Origin: Blepharisma stoltei
Taxonomy: Eukaryota; Ciliophora; Heterotrichea; Heterotrichida; Blepharismidae
Length of the DNA: 64,000 bases
NCBI GenBank assembly: GCA_914767885.1
Contig: CAJZBQ010000033.1
Span: 806,001-870,000 of the forward strand
Reading direction: 5' to 3'
Shown here: positions 1 through 10,062 of the stretch, one piece after another
How the letters are laid out: each line of letters opens with the position of its first letter
Numbering within the stretch: the stretch's first letter is position 1
Translations under genes and position numbers: made by a program
The notes under the pieces: model-generated
The model's database searches: none
Seen by the model: only the letters and a program-made list of their open reading frames with translations
What the model was told of the DNA's origin: nothing

Positions 1-235
1 TAAAAGCTTTGCTTAGAGACGGCCGAGGATTTTCACCTCTGCAAGTTCATCCGATTTTTTAAAAAAAAAAAGAATGACACCGTCCGCCTGCTCCCGGGGC
101 GTCCGTTCGCTATCGGCTGGAGTCCGGCGTAACTCCCAGTTTCACGCTAAGCGCCTGCTGCCTTCAGGGTCCCTAATCCAAATAGTATATCATACCTAAT
201 CTTGTGCAAGAGGCCGGATGGTCGCCTCCGCCATA
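1..235 (-). mobile_element. GC-rich retroposon-like insert, cut by window edge
   Basis: This GC-richer stretch sits against the broken P4-ATPase and runs off the left edge. Read on the minus strand it begins with a TAATATGGCGGAGGCGAC-like sequence. Similar starts border other inserts in the window, near 6600, 17390, 27310, 28330 and 36360. Part of it (about 100-165) resembles the reverse complement of 13110-13160. It contains an A11 run at about 60-72. It interrupts a coding gene, so it is probably an IES. The far boundary and target duplication lie outside the window. Confidence 0.5.
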
Positions 236-553
236 TTAATGTATTGCTTTATATCTTAAATAGTCCTCAAAACCGTCTCTGATGATACTGACAGCTAGGA
301 CAAAACAAATAGGTGCGATAGCGGTGTAAGGTCCAAGTGCCGAAATCTGAGGTAGGGATTGCAAAATTGCGATTATTAAAAAATAAACATTTGGCAATCT
401 TTTGAATTGTTCTAATAGACTGAATGGTAAAAATGTTACGATGTTATATTTAGTTGTCGTAACATAGTTTGAAGGGAATTTTTTCAAACGATTCACTTCG
501 AAGCCGTTAGCATAGAGTGATCGCTGGGAATTTGCTTCTGAGACTTCAGCCAT
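236..553 (-). CDS. P4-type ATPase (phospholipid flippase), N-terminal fragment
   Basis: The fragment carries the N-terminal signature of aminophospholipid-flipping P4-ATPases. The block [20 protein letters not shown] is followed by a first membrane hairpin ([20 protein letters not shown], then a second hydrophobic segment ending near EDYLRYK). I start at the ATG complementary to 551-553, because the family motif [17 protein letters not shown] follows within 20 residues. An earlier in-frame Met exists. The frame stops soon after EDYLRYKA, where the GC-rich insert begins, so the remaining 1,000 or so residues must lie beyond the left edge. Family membership is secure; which P4 paralogue it is cannot be judged. 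Confidence 0.85.
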   Translation of the reverse strand: MAEVSEANSQRSLYANGFEVNRLKKFPSNYVTTTKYNIVTFLPFSLLEQFKRLPNVYFLIIAILQSLPQISALGPYTAIAPICFVLAVSIIRDGFEDYLRYKAIH

Positions 554-1487
554 TTTATTTATGCTTGCCATGCAAGTGAAATTCATAAGCGTTACAATAC
601 AGTATAGCAATTTTAAAATTTATTGGCTATATTATAGTGATTTATAAATAATGCTAAATTTTAAAAGAAAATATTGTGAATTTTGCCCTTTTTTTGTTTT
701 CTCCAATCTAATTTGCTGATTAACCTTGAGCTATATATTAAATGCGCACGCTTTGCTTGAATATTATGTAAAATGCTCTTATGAGGCAGAGTGAAAATTA
801 TTATTTAGAAAATTTAAAAAGTCTTAAATAAAATTAAATCTCGCAATTAGACCATAGTTATGGAGAAAATTCATATTTTCTTTCTTTTATAATTAGTTGA
901 CTTGCACCAAGTATTATTATGAAAATTATATAAAATGGATTAAAAGATTTAGAAGAATAGGCTTGTCAAAAACTAATTAATAGATTTTGAAAATAGATTC
1001 GAAAATCTTAATCTTTCGCTTTAAATTGGAGCCAGAAAATTTTCCAAGCAGAGGGGTTTATATTTTATTTCGCAGCACTAAAAAAATTTCACAGAAAATT
1101 TAAGTCGATTCTAAGTGTCAAGTTTGTATAAATATAATTCTACTACTCCTACTTTAAAATAGAGCAATTCATAAGTAAATTTTCAATTTGTGTGATATTA
1201 ATTAGGGCGCCAAGGCTATATACATCAAAATTATTATTTTTCTTAAAAATTAATATAAAGAGGATACTCAAAAAATGGAAAATTTGCAATATTTTGTTTG
1301 AGCATACAGAGGAGTCAGCAGAAATACCAAAAAAAACAAGTAAAAATGATGTTAACATAGAATACTAAGAGTTTAAGATTAAAAATATCTTACCAGATAA
1401 AAGAAAGTAATTATATACGCTAATATTTTAATTTACTTCACAAATAAAATATTTTATACGAATATGCAAGTTATTTGATATAAAATT
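554..1487. other. AT-rich intergenic region, no gene recognised
   Basis: The stretch between the P4-ATPase start and the stop of the next minus-strand gene is very AT-rich. It holds one short open frame on the minus strand (1149-1358, 69 codons) with no recognisable domain. I see no repeat, tRNA or element end here. Confidence 0.5.
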
Positions 1488-2827
1488 TTACAATCTTCTT
1501 CTTTTTATACGATTACAATTATTCTCAAAAATGTCTTCGTTTGGCTGGGCTTTATATGAAGGAAAAATTGGATTTTTAACACTTCTAAAATTTTTATAAC
1601 TTAGATTTTTCACGTCTTCCGAATGAGCAGAAGAATGAGGACTGCTCAGCTGTTGAGGCTGGATTTTAATATTAATTAAAGGGCCAGCTGCATAATCTTA
1701 TCTAAATTAAATTATAGAAAAGCTCCCTGTAATACCACTAGGATATTTATTCCAGCATTACTCGTTGGACAGCCTGCAACCGCTCCTCGCAGGGTTAACT
1801 CCTCTTGTCTGATACGCGGCTTGCTGAGGGTAAAGTGATGGGTCGTACGTGCATCAATGTGGCCTGCCTTCCAGAAAATTAGAAAAATCTAATATTTGGC
1901 CATCTTTCAGTTAAAGACGGAGTTCGAAGCCCAGAACTCAATATCGGATATTATGCTTTGTGATTATTCCAATAAGTCTAGTTGGAGTCCTATAAGTAGC
2001 TAGGACCACCCTTTCAACTTCGAGTTTCTTCATCAGGAAAATTATCAAGGAAATTGAACTTGAAAAGCCTCTCCATGAATTATTCACCATATCGTTAAGA
2101 TTCCATCCCTGGCTAGAAAACCTAGCCAGATACACTTTCAAGCACCGCCCCTCTTTTAAAGGTGTTAAGAGGAGATTTTGACTCCACAATTTTAATATAT
2201 ATATAGTCCAGCTGCCATAAATCCTCCTCCTTTTGACAAAGATTTTACATTTTCTCCTCCAAACGAATTTGCCTTTCTATGAAATGATAAAGATTTTCAT
2301 GAAAATTTACTTGAATTCGGTGACGAGTTAGGAATATTTGAATTATAAAATAAATCTTCCTCAAATTGAGAAGCACAAGATGAAGATGAGCTTACTTGAA
2401 ATACCGAGTGTTTTGATAAAATGCTTCTTTGAAAACATTTTGGAGTCGCTGATTCTGTTTTTATATATATGCTTTCCTTATGAAAATTCGTAGAGGCATT
2501 TAATGAAACTGTGCTCATCCTTAAAGGCCTTGTATGGTACCGCTGCTTAAGACTCTTATATCTTATTGGATCTTTTTGTAATATTGGAACATCATGCTTA
2601 ACTTCTATATAAACAGGCTCTTTGCTCTCTAAAGATGCCGAGGTAGTGTTTTTTAAGTCGAGGTGGAATCCATACTTATTTTCTTTTCTTTCCATACTTG
2701 TAGGTCAAGCTGTCGGCGAAGGATCAAAATTTGTCGATAAAAGCTGCTTTTCTTGCTCGATCTTCAATTTTTCTATATGTTTCCTCAATTTTTCAATATC
2801 AAATTTTGGCTGGCCAAATAAATTCAT
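1488..2827 (-). CDS. Hypothetical low-complexity protein, interrupted by an insert
   Basis: I do not recognise this protein. The start is the ATG complementary to 2825-2827 (MNLFGQPKFDIEKLRKHIEK). The frame runs through a TGA read as Trp before MERKENKYGF and another after NSSKFS. At 2220 the frame enters an insert flanked by a 12-13 bp duplication of CCAGCTGC(C)ATAA. Joining the copies gives GGGFMAAGPLINIKIQPQQL and continues to a TAA at 1488-1490. The mature protein would be about 275 residues, with a short charged helix at the N terminus, a Ser-rich middle and a basic end (NRIKRRRL). It is divergently arranged with the p47-like gene. Confidence 0.6.
1696..2220 (-). mobile_element. Retroposon-like insert with 12-13 bp target duplication
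   Basis: The insert lies between CCAGCTGCATAA at 1684-1695 and CCAGCTGCCATAA at 2208-2220. It interrupts the unknown minus-strand gene, and removing one repeat copy plus the insert restores its frame. It is GC-richer than its surroundings and encodes no protein I recognise. The right end, read inward on the minus strand, starts with TATATATTAAAATTGTGGAG, similar to the starts of other inserts here. A TA lies inside the duplicated target, as needed for TA-bounded excision. Confidence 0.6.
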
Positions 2828-2858
2828 TGTAAAAAAATTATTTCATATTGTTAATATA
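2828..2858. promoter_or_regulatory. 31-bp divergent intergenic spacer
   Basis: Only 31 bp separate the two divergent ATG codons (2827 minus, 2859 plus). Any promoter elements for the two genes must lie in this AT-rich spacer or overlap the coding starts. No defined motif can be assigned. Confidence 0.35.
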
Positions 2859-3542
2859 ATGATTGCTTCACTAAAAGACCTGACACCTGAAGAAAGTTCA
2901 GCAGTTTCTGAAGCTCCATCAAGGGTCCAATCTATGTTTGAAGGCCCACTTAATCGTGCAAAAGCTGATGGACAGTTACACGGAAATAATTTAGATGAAA
3001 GTGAATGTGAAATTAAACTGACGCTTTTTCAAGATGGATTTTTACTTGGAGGAAATGAGTTTCATAAGTATGATGATAGTGAATCCCAGTCATATTTGCA
3101 TATGATCAATCGTGGACTTGTTCCAAATGAATTAGTAGCTTCACTTGGGAATAAATCGCCAGTATTGACGATTGTGAATAAATCAAAAGAAGTGTTTAAC
3201 CCTTCACAACATATACATTTTGTGGGGGAAGGCCAACAGTTAGAAGAAGCAAAAGCTAAAGCAGTAGAGCCTGTTAATGCAGAAGCAGCAACAATTGTAG
3301 TTGATGAAAGTTTGCCGAAAGTGCAAATACAATTGAGGTTTCATAATGGGCAAAAGACAAGTATTACAGTCAATACGAGTCATACGCTGAAACAAATTTA
3401 TGAATATGTAGGGAAAGCTGCACCAGTTGATGGGAATTTTAATCTTTTATCAGGATTTCCGCCAGCTGCTTTGACAGATATGGATAAAACTGTAGAAGAG
3501 CTTGGGTTGCAAGGAAGTGCGGTCACTCAAAAATTAATATAA
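2859..3542 (+). CDS. p47/Shp1-like SEP and UBX domain protein (p97/Cdc48 cofactor)
   Basis: This 227-residue protein has the order of p97 adaptor p47/Shp1. A SEP domain at about residues 45-125 contains IKLTLFQDGFLLGG, LHMINRGLVPNEL and FVGEGQQLEEA. A C-terminal UBX domain starts near residue 150 with KVQIQLRFHNGQKTSITVN and contains LLSGFPPAAL. The family delivers p97 to membrane-fusion and ubiquitin-related substrates. The N-terminal UBA domain of animal p47 is absent, as in short SEP-UBX forms. I chose the ATG at 2859 because the region upstream belongs to the divergent gene. The frame is uninterrupted. Confidence 0.85.
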   Translation: MIASLKDLTPEESSAVSEAPSRVQSMFEGPLNRAKADGQLHGNNLDESECEIKLTLFQDGFLLGGNEFHKYDDSESQSYLHMINRGLVPNELVASLGNKSPVLTIVNKSKEVFNPSQHIHFVGEGQQLEEAKAKAVEPVNAEAATIVVDESLPKVQIQLRFHNGQKTSITVNTSHTLKQIYEYVGKAAPVDGNFNLLSGFPPAALTDMDKTVEELGLQGSAVTQKLI

Positions 3543-4204
3543 TTTTTATGAAATAAAATAATTTCTTTAAACTAAAATAATTTGTTGATTATTTTTAAAC
3601 CTTAAATCCATGAATTAGAAAGAATTTATAATAAATATTGTTACTTTTTGAAGCTTTCGACAATATTTTATGATAAATCAGCCACTACTACGCCAAAATA
3701 AATTAAAGTAAGAAAATTTATTTACCTTTTGATAGACATTTTAACAAAAATGCATCTAATAGATTCTGACATTTGTTTAATATTTGAATGGCAATTTTTT
3801 AAAATATGTCTAACTCTTAATTAACTTTACCTTGACAGAAAATGCTTTAGATTTTATATCTAAAAGACAACTAAAAATGGTTTCTCTTCTAAGTATGCAG
3901 CTTCTTAGTCTTCTCCAAATTTATTCTATTTCTTCATCTATGTCATTCTCTACGCTTTATTAAATATCCAATTATCCAAATCCAATGACGTCACTATTCC
4001 TTCATTATTTAAAACCTCTAACCCATCTTTCTCTTACAAAATTTTATCAGCATTAAAAATGACAGGTAATATCAATCCTTAATTTTTACGACAACCTAAA
4101 ATTTTATTTCTCTCACAATTCATATTCTCTTTTTTAACTAATTCTTCAAAGCATTAAATTATAATAGATAATAAGTTGTTGGAAAATGGATGGTAATAAT
4201 AATT
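3543..4204. other. AT-rich intergenic region
   Basis: No gene, RNA or element is visible between the p47-like stop and the next signal-peptide ORF. A run of short AT-rich words fills the region. Confidence 0.45.
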
Positions 4205-5579
4205 ATGAGAAAGTTTATAGCTATTGCTCTCCTTGCCTTCGTAAGCGCAAACGTGATCTTGCCTTCTCGCATCTTCCAAGTGGAGACTGGAGAAGTCTTT
4301 GCTTTACAGTCAGTCACCAGCGAAGATGCAGCCCGTATTGAATCAGTCATGGGCTGCTCTCTTAAATGCGTAGACATGTGCTTCCAATTCGCCAAAGGTA
4401 TGGCTGCTGTTCAATGTACCCAACAATGCGGCTGCAAAGACCTTTTGACTCCAATCAAGACCACCCAGCTTTTCAGCGATTTCTCGATTGAAATCACAAC
4501 ACCTAAGACCGCTAATGACGACTGGGATATTGATCTCACCATTGGCCAAGACCAAGATAAACAGGTTAACATTGAAGCTGGAACAGAACAGATTGATGAA
4601 ACCACCACTGAATCCCACGTCGAAGTTGACATTGCAGGCGCCGACCCAGACAATAAAGAATTTACCTATTCAAAGGTATAAGATGTCCACTCTCAACTGA
4701 AGCCGCACAGTAATGAGGAAACATAGGTACCGGAAGTGGCATACCTTCGGGGGAAAGACCCTCTGTGATGGAGTCGGAAAGCGGTTGAACCTCCCGAATA
4801 GGAGGTCTTTGGTGCCTGCGTCACGAATATGGCTAATACCTGACTTTAATAACCTAACCTATTCAAAGGTAAAAGCTCAAGTCACCAATGAAACTGACGG
4901 GACCACCGTAGAAGCTTCTCACTCAGAATGGACCACCCCAGGTGGAGAACTTGACGGAAGCTCTGATAGCATTAAAGTTTCTGATGGATATGGAAACTCA
5001 GAAAAAGCTTATGCAGCTGAATTCCCTAATCAAGACGCTGCAGTTGTCCATGTAGAAGAAAAACAAGTGACCCCAACTGAAGATGGCGCTATTGTTGATG
5101 AATATCATCAAGCCGCTGCTGTTAAAAATACCACCGATCCTTTAACAGGAGAAACTAACACCTCAGCAATTGTCGTTGAATATGGCTCAAGCACTGATTA
5201 CTCTGCAGATGAGACTTCAGGATCCATTTATAAGGAAGAAGGAATCAGCTGGCAAGTTATCAACACAATCTCTATCAAGCCTATTGTTAGATCTGCAACT
5301 GGATGTGAAGTTAACTGCTCAAACTTCTGCTCAGAATTGAAAGGAGATATTGCTGCATGCATGACCACTTGCAATGCTAATTTCTGCGCTCAAGCACCAG
5401 CACAAGTCAAGACTGCTAAGCCGAAAGCTAAGTCTTTCGGAGTCTGGGCGTGGGTTGTATCAATTGCAATTCTTGGAGTCGCAGTTGCAGTGTTCCTCAG
5501 AAAGGTTTATGGAACCAAATCAAGAAGAGTCATGAATGACTTCAATGAATCAAGCGCGAGCTATAAGATCTTGGTCTAA
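4205..5579 (+). CDS. Secreted/type I membrane protein with paired Cys motifs
   Basis: The start at 4205 gives a clear signal peptide, MRKFIAIALLAFVSA. An in-frame ATG five codons earlier would spoil it. Two related cysteine motifs frame the ectodomain: CSLKCVDMCFQFAKG..CTQQCGC near residue 50 and CEVNCSNFCSELKG..CMTTCNANFC near residue 330. Between them lies an acidic Thr-rich region. The C terminus has one membrane span (VWAWVVSIAILGVAVAVFL) and a basic cytoplasmic tail. The frame is interrupted at 4679 by a retroposon flanked by a 15-bp duplication, and excision gives EFTYSKVKAQVTNE. I do not recognise the family. A surface or cortical protein is an inference from topology only. Confidence 0.7.
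4679..4871 (+). mobile_element. SINE-like retroposon (~178 bp) with 15-bp target duplication
   Basis: ACCTATTCAAAGGTA occurs at 4664-4678 and again at 4857-4871. The DNA between is GC-rich and non-coding. It resembles the reverse complement of about 27800-27975: shared words include AAAGCGGTTGAAC-like, GGAGGTCTTTGGTG and TGCGTCACGAATATGGCTA. A B-box-like GGTTGAACCTC suggests a tRNA-derived promoter, though the match is imperfect. The 3' side is TAAT-rich (GACTTTAATAACCT). The long perfect duplication is the mark of target-primed retroposition, and two TAs inside it could serve as IES boundaries. Confidence 0.75.
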
Positions 5580-6011
5580 TTTAATAACTCTTCTTAATCC
5601 TGCAAAAATTGAAAATAATCCATCCAAAAATTATTTTAAAATGTTTAGAAAATTTGTATGAAAAAAAATAATACAATAACAATAGAATTATCTATTTTAT
5701 TGATAAGAAATAGAAATTTTGATTTCATTAAAAATTTCTCAGATGCTATTTTTGCAAGATAAGAGAAGGATAATTATTTTTTAACTAATTAAATCAAATA
5801 ATGGCCTTTATAATTAACTTTCGAGATAATTCTATTAAATTAGATAGCTTAATTACAAAATATAACTCAAAAAAAATATTTTATTTTTTGTCAATCGAAA
5901 TTTTCAACAATTCAAAGAAATAAAGAATTATTTAAATTACTTTCGTCTTTTAAGAAGCTTCCTAATTTCAGATTCAAGAAATAAATATTTTGCATTGCAT
6001 TACAGAGGGCT
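5580..6011. other. AT-rich intergenic region
   Basis: Nothing coding is visible between the Cys-motif protein and the following GC-rich insert. Confidence 0.4.
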
Positions 6012-6600
6012 AAATATTTAAGATCTCTACTTCCACAGGTGTATTCTGTATAGCTTCGTTAGAAGCTGCGTAGTTGCCCAAGCGAATTGGCGACTTTCAC
6101 CTCTGGTACCTCCAAGCCCAAGCCGAAACCCTTGGCTTTTCAGTAGTGGCTGCCCTATTTGATTTAATGACCTTTATCAGGCTCCACTGTTCCAAGCTGA
6201 CCCCCTTCCCCCTCATTACTCGAACTCTGCCTACAATCATTGGCCAGATCACCACATTTAAGTGGCATTTTGCTGTAGGGACCGCCTAGTTTTCTTCTAA
6301 TTCGCCTTCCTTTTTTCAGGTAACCCCCGGAAAAATGCTTGACCCACTGTGATTCGGAGTAAATCACAATAATACTTTGAGTAGGTAAGTTGCCCTGCTC
6401 CATCTCGAGGGCCCACTGATTTGGGTCTAGCAACTGCATTTGGTCAAGCCACAATACCACGGATCTTTTCTCAAATTACTCGATTTGGGACGTCATATAT
6501 TGTTTGGGCCAACTCGTAGCTCAAAAAGCCATGTCCGGATATGTACTTGCTGCCTTCACTAAGAGGATCGGCTAGATGTCATTGCAATTTTATGTATATA
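6012..6600 (-). mobile_element. ~590-bp retroposon-like repeat, intergenic copy
   Basis: This is one copy of a repeat also found at about 16805-17400 (same orientation), and in the opposite orientation at 44482-45037 and 60915-61526. Shared landmarks, in this copy's plus strand, include ACCTCTGGTACCTCCAAGCC near 6100 and TTTTTTCAGGTAACCCCCGG near 6313. The minus-strand start is near TATACATAAAATTGCAATGA. Its other end (near 6012) carries TAAATATTTAAGA, comparable to TTAAATATTAGCG at the same point of the 45-kb copy. No ORF of note. Confidence 0.7.
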
Positions 6601-6784
6601 AATATTTTTTAATTTATATAATCTTTTTAATGAAAAAGTTAAAATTATTTCCCATGGAAGTTAGGTTTTAAACAACTTTATAATAAATTTTATTATCAAG
6701 TCTGCTATTTAAAGAAAAATTCTATTCAATAATACTTGAAACAATTATCTCTATTTAAATATTTTTTCTGAATAAAATCAACAC

Positions 6785-7339
6785 ATGCTCGAAGAAACAC
6801 TCCAAGATAAACCCAAAAAGTGCATATATAAAATAGGAAAAGTTCTATGTATTGGCTCACACGCCACAAAGCCATTCATCACAATAGGTCCTCAATGGCC
6901 ATACAGCGTTTGTCTTGGTATTATCATTATATGTTTAGGCTGTCTATTTGTAGGATATTTATCGTTAAAAACTTACTTTATTCTAAACATTATTGGAGCT
7001 GCCCTTGTGCCTTTCTGTTTGCTGCTATTCATTATTACAGTTTTGAAAGACCCTGGTGTCATTTCAAAAAATAAGGACATAGATGAAGTGATGCTAAATA
7101 TATTGAAACAGGATAAACATTTTTGTGATAAATGTCTACGTATTAAAGACTTTAAAACAGTCCACTGTAGCGAGTGCTGTGTTTGCGTTTCGAATTATGA
7201 TCATCATTGCATTGTTATGGGGAAGTGCATCGGAGGTGGGAATATCCGCTATTTTTATGCTTTTGTTTTCACAGGAATGATTGGGGTTTTTTATTTATTT
7301 ACAGTCATTATTTGTTTAATTATAAATACAACAGACTAA
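6785..7339 (+). CDS. DHHC-type zinc finger palmitoyl (S-acyl) transferase
   Basis: Two N-terminal membrane spans (residues about 42-90) precede a cysteine-rich domain: CDKCLRIKDFKTVHCSEC, CCVCVSNYDHHCIVMGKC, then IGGGNIRYF. The DHHC catalytic tetrad is intact. At least one further span follows (FYAFVFTGMIGVFYLFTVI). The enzyme class transfers fatty acyl groups to protein cysteines on endomembranes. At 184 residues it is short, with little after the third span where most relatives have a fourth and a cytosolic tail. No junction signature of a hidden insert is visible at the TAA. Confidence 0.85.
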   Translation: MLEETLQDKPKKCIYKIGKVLCIGSHATKPFITIGPQWPYSVCLGIIIICLGCLFVGYLSLKTYFILNIIGAALVPFCLLLFIITVLKDPGVISKNKDIDEVMLNILKQDKHFCDKCLRIKDFKTVHCSECCVCVSNYDHHCIVMGKCIGGGNIRYFYAFVFTGMIGVFYLFTVIICLIINTTD

Positions 7340-7550
7340 AGAAGTTTTTTGCGTCTATTTGAGCAGATTTTTTCATATCTAATTTTTATAATATTTTATG
7401 TTTAGTAATTTAGTAAGATTTTTATTAAGAGCTATTGTTAGTTTTATAGTAAAAAATGCTTAATTTATTGTTAAATCCTATTCATAGATATCTCTGATAT
7501 TAAAGCCTTATTAATAGAAAACCCCATTATTCCAAAAAATTAGGAAATCA

Positions 7551-7964
7551 ATGGAAAGCTCTAACTACTGGTGCTATGGATGCTCAAGTTTTACAATTAA
7601 TTCTAACTATCGCTGCATTCATTGTGGCTCAGATTTTATCGAAGAACGAAATCATTCTGAAGAAATGCAAAGAATTGATGAGAATCTGAATATGTTGCAG
7701 ACCAGACTTTCAATTCTTGTAAGCTCGATACAACAGCTTACTGAAAGAATCGGGAATATTGATGCCAAGCACCCTTTATCTGAAGAAAGAATCGCCAGTT
7801 TAGAAAGAGCACATGTATCTGGCACCTGTTCTATATGTACTGAAGATCAAAGTGAAAGTGTAGCATCTGTTTTACTATCATGTGGGCACTCATATCACGA
7901 AAACTGCATTACAGTATGGCTTAGAATCCAAGGTACATGTCCTCAATGCAGAAAACAAGTCTAA
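7551..7964 (+). CDS. RING-H2 E3 ubiquitin ligase, RNF115/126-like
   Basis: The N terminus has a small zinc ribbon, YWCYGCSSFTINSNYRCIHC, followed by GSDFIEE, like the N-terminal finger of RNF126/RNF115 proteins. A short coiled segment follows. The C terminus is a RING-H2 finger: CSICTEDQSES, CGHSYHENCITVWL, then TCPQC (C3H2C3 spacing). The 137-residue protein is complete and uninterrupted. It is expected to act as a ubiquitin E3; its substrate cannot be inferred. Confidence 0.85.
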   Translation: MESSNYWCYGCSSFTINSNYRCIHCGSDFIEERNHSEEMQRIDENLNMLQTRLSILVSSIQQLTERIGNIDAKHPLSEERIASLERAHVSGTCSICTEDQSESVASVLLSCGHSYHENCITVWLRIQGTCPQCRKQV

Positions 7965-8016
7965 TTATTTTATGTATCATTGCATACCTTTAAATTTTAT
8001 ATCTTAATACTCATGA

Positions 8017-9360
8017 TTATGATTTCGTCACATCCAAAAATATACACAAAGCAGTGATATCATCAATCACCTCTTCTTCTTGGCATCATCTATCATGTGC
8101 TTCTTTAGCTATTGCTTTACAAGCACCTTCTGAGTCTTGAAGCCTCCAATATGGGACTAAAATTTTTACGATTTCTTCATTTGGGATAAATTCAAAAATG
8201 CCGTCACTCCCTAGGCATATAAACTTGTCTTCAGGTGTCATATCGAGCTCTAATATTTCAGGCTGAGAAATAACCCCTACTGAGGCAGCAACCCGATCTC
8301 CTAATGAACGTGACATCCCAAGCCCAGGCAAGTTTTGATTTTTCAGCCATACCCTGGCAGGGCCTAAAGGGTTACCAAGCTCATCTTGGTATGATTCTAC
8401 CCTGCCACCGCTATTTAAGATGCGCTTATGCTCATCTTTTTCACTTGGCTTGTGGTCTCTTGACAGCACAATAGACATCCAATGCTTGCCTGAAGAAGTC
8501 GTTTTTGAGGTATCATTCATCTGGCGCGCTATCAAGGCTCGTGAATCCCCTACATTGGCGCAGAATAAAGTAGTGCCTTTTAGCAAGACAACAATTAAGG
8601 TAGTCCCACTGAAATTTACATCAATTTCAAGGCTATTTAAATCTTCGTCACATTGGGCAATAGAAGAAGTTAGTGCTTCTTTAGGAGATCTATACAGGCT
8701 AGGATTTCTAGCAAGGAGTTCTGGCAACCTTTGTTTTACAAACCCAGAAACTTCTCCACCATAGAATCCGTGACCATCACAGACTCCAAAAAGATATAAA
8801 TCAGGGTGATTGGCAAAATTTGGAAACTCAAAATAATTGTCTTGATTGGTTTTCCCTGGGTTTTCAGGGATAAAACCTTTATTGCTGATGTGGGAAAATT
8901 GGGAGACCGTTGGCTGAGGCTTATTTATGGACAGAGACGACCTTCTTTTGTGGCCTTTGCTTTCTTTTTTCTTTAGAGTGTTCAAGCTATTAGGACGATC
9001 TACAAGAGAAGAAGCACGAGTGTGAAGGGCTGATTTTACTTGTTTTCGTTCTGGGCCTTTGGGGGTTGATACTTTTGAATGAAACGAAGTAAAAATTCCG
9101 CTTGGCTTATTTGACGGTTTTATTGTATTTTCTTCTTTAAGAGTGCTGCTGGTTTGGTCTTCAGAAGAATCTACTATTGATTTAACGCCTGAGTGAGATC
9201 GTGATGACCTATGTCTCGGATTAACTGTATTTTTTCCAATTAAATTTGTTGGGAATTTGTCTGAAGTGTTTTCTTTTCCAATTTCATATCGCTGTTTTGA
9301 TACAAAAGTGCTGGTTCTTGGTTTTACTTTGTGGGAAGCTAAATCTCTTTTTAAGAGCAA
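8017..9360 (-). CDS. PP2C-type Ser/Thr protein phosphatase
   Basis: The catalytic domain has the metal-binding motifs of PPM phosphatases in order: FGVCDGHGFYGGEVSGF, NVGDSRALIAR, LSRDHKPSEKDE, GLGMSRSLGD and ICLGSDGIFEF. The frame passes through a TGA at 8086-8088 inside AHDRWCQEEEVIDDITALCI. Relatives have Trp at this place, so TGA encodes Trp, and the real stop is TAA at 8017-8019. About 150 basic, Ser-rich residues precede the domain. The N-terminal start is uncertain: the open frame begins without an ATG, so a small intron or a start further upstream is likely. Confidence 0.9.
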
Positions 9361-10062
9361 ACAAAAAATGTTTACTTATTTTATACAAGAAATTAATTTT
9401 AATTCAAATATTTACAAATATATATAATTTATAAATTTATGCTTTTGAAAGAGAAATTTCATATGACTAAAAAATAAAAATGCATTCTAGGACTGATTTT
9501 GCATGAAATAGTATTCCAATTATTAGCGAACTCAGCTAGTGTAGTAAGACTTTTGTTGCCATTCAAGGTTAATTTTCTATCGTTAAATTACTTTAAATAA
9601 AATGTTCGAATTATTTATACTAATATAAATGAAAATAAATACAGCCAGCATAAATATCAGAATTTATTATAAGAAAAAATAAGAAATTTTAATAAATAAC
9701 AAGATTTAACTTAATTTTACCAAGGAGGATATGAAACTCAGTCGATGGATTAGATGCAAAAGAGCTTATAAATATATTACCCATAAAATTTGAAATGTAT
9801 CCATTGAAATTTAATTCAGCATTTTTATGGAAAATAGAATCTCTTAATTTTCAGTTAAAAATAATTTCAACTAAAAGTTTGAAATTTCGACAAAAATAAT
9901 GATAAATTACACAGTAAACTTGCAAAATATTCGAAATAAGAAAAAATTTGAATAATTATGATTATCTCCAATATATACAAAAATTGAAAATTTCGTTAAT
10001 TAGCCAGTTATAAATAAAGTAACGTCAATTATAATTTTAATATAACTGCAAACTAAATAAAA
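9361..10062. other. AT-rich intergenic region
   Basis: Very AT-rich DNA between the PP2C 5' end and the stop of the RAVE-subunit gene. No gene or element end recognised; missing 5' sequence of the PP2C gene may lie at its left edge. Confidence 0.4.

Noticed and set aside
1149..1358. 69-codon minus frame as a gene
   Set aside because: AT-rich, hydrophobic by composition, no start context or homologue recognised.
4713..5579. Start of the membrane protein at 4713 inside the insert
   Set aside because: The upstream exon has a signal peptide and rejoins perfectly across the 15-bp duplication; the 4713 start would be retroposon sequence.
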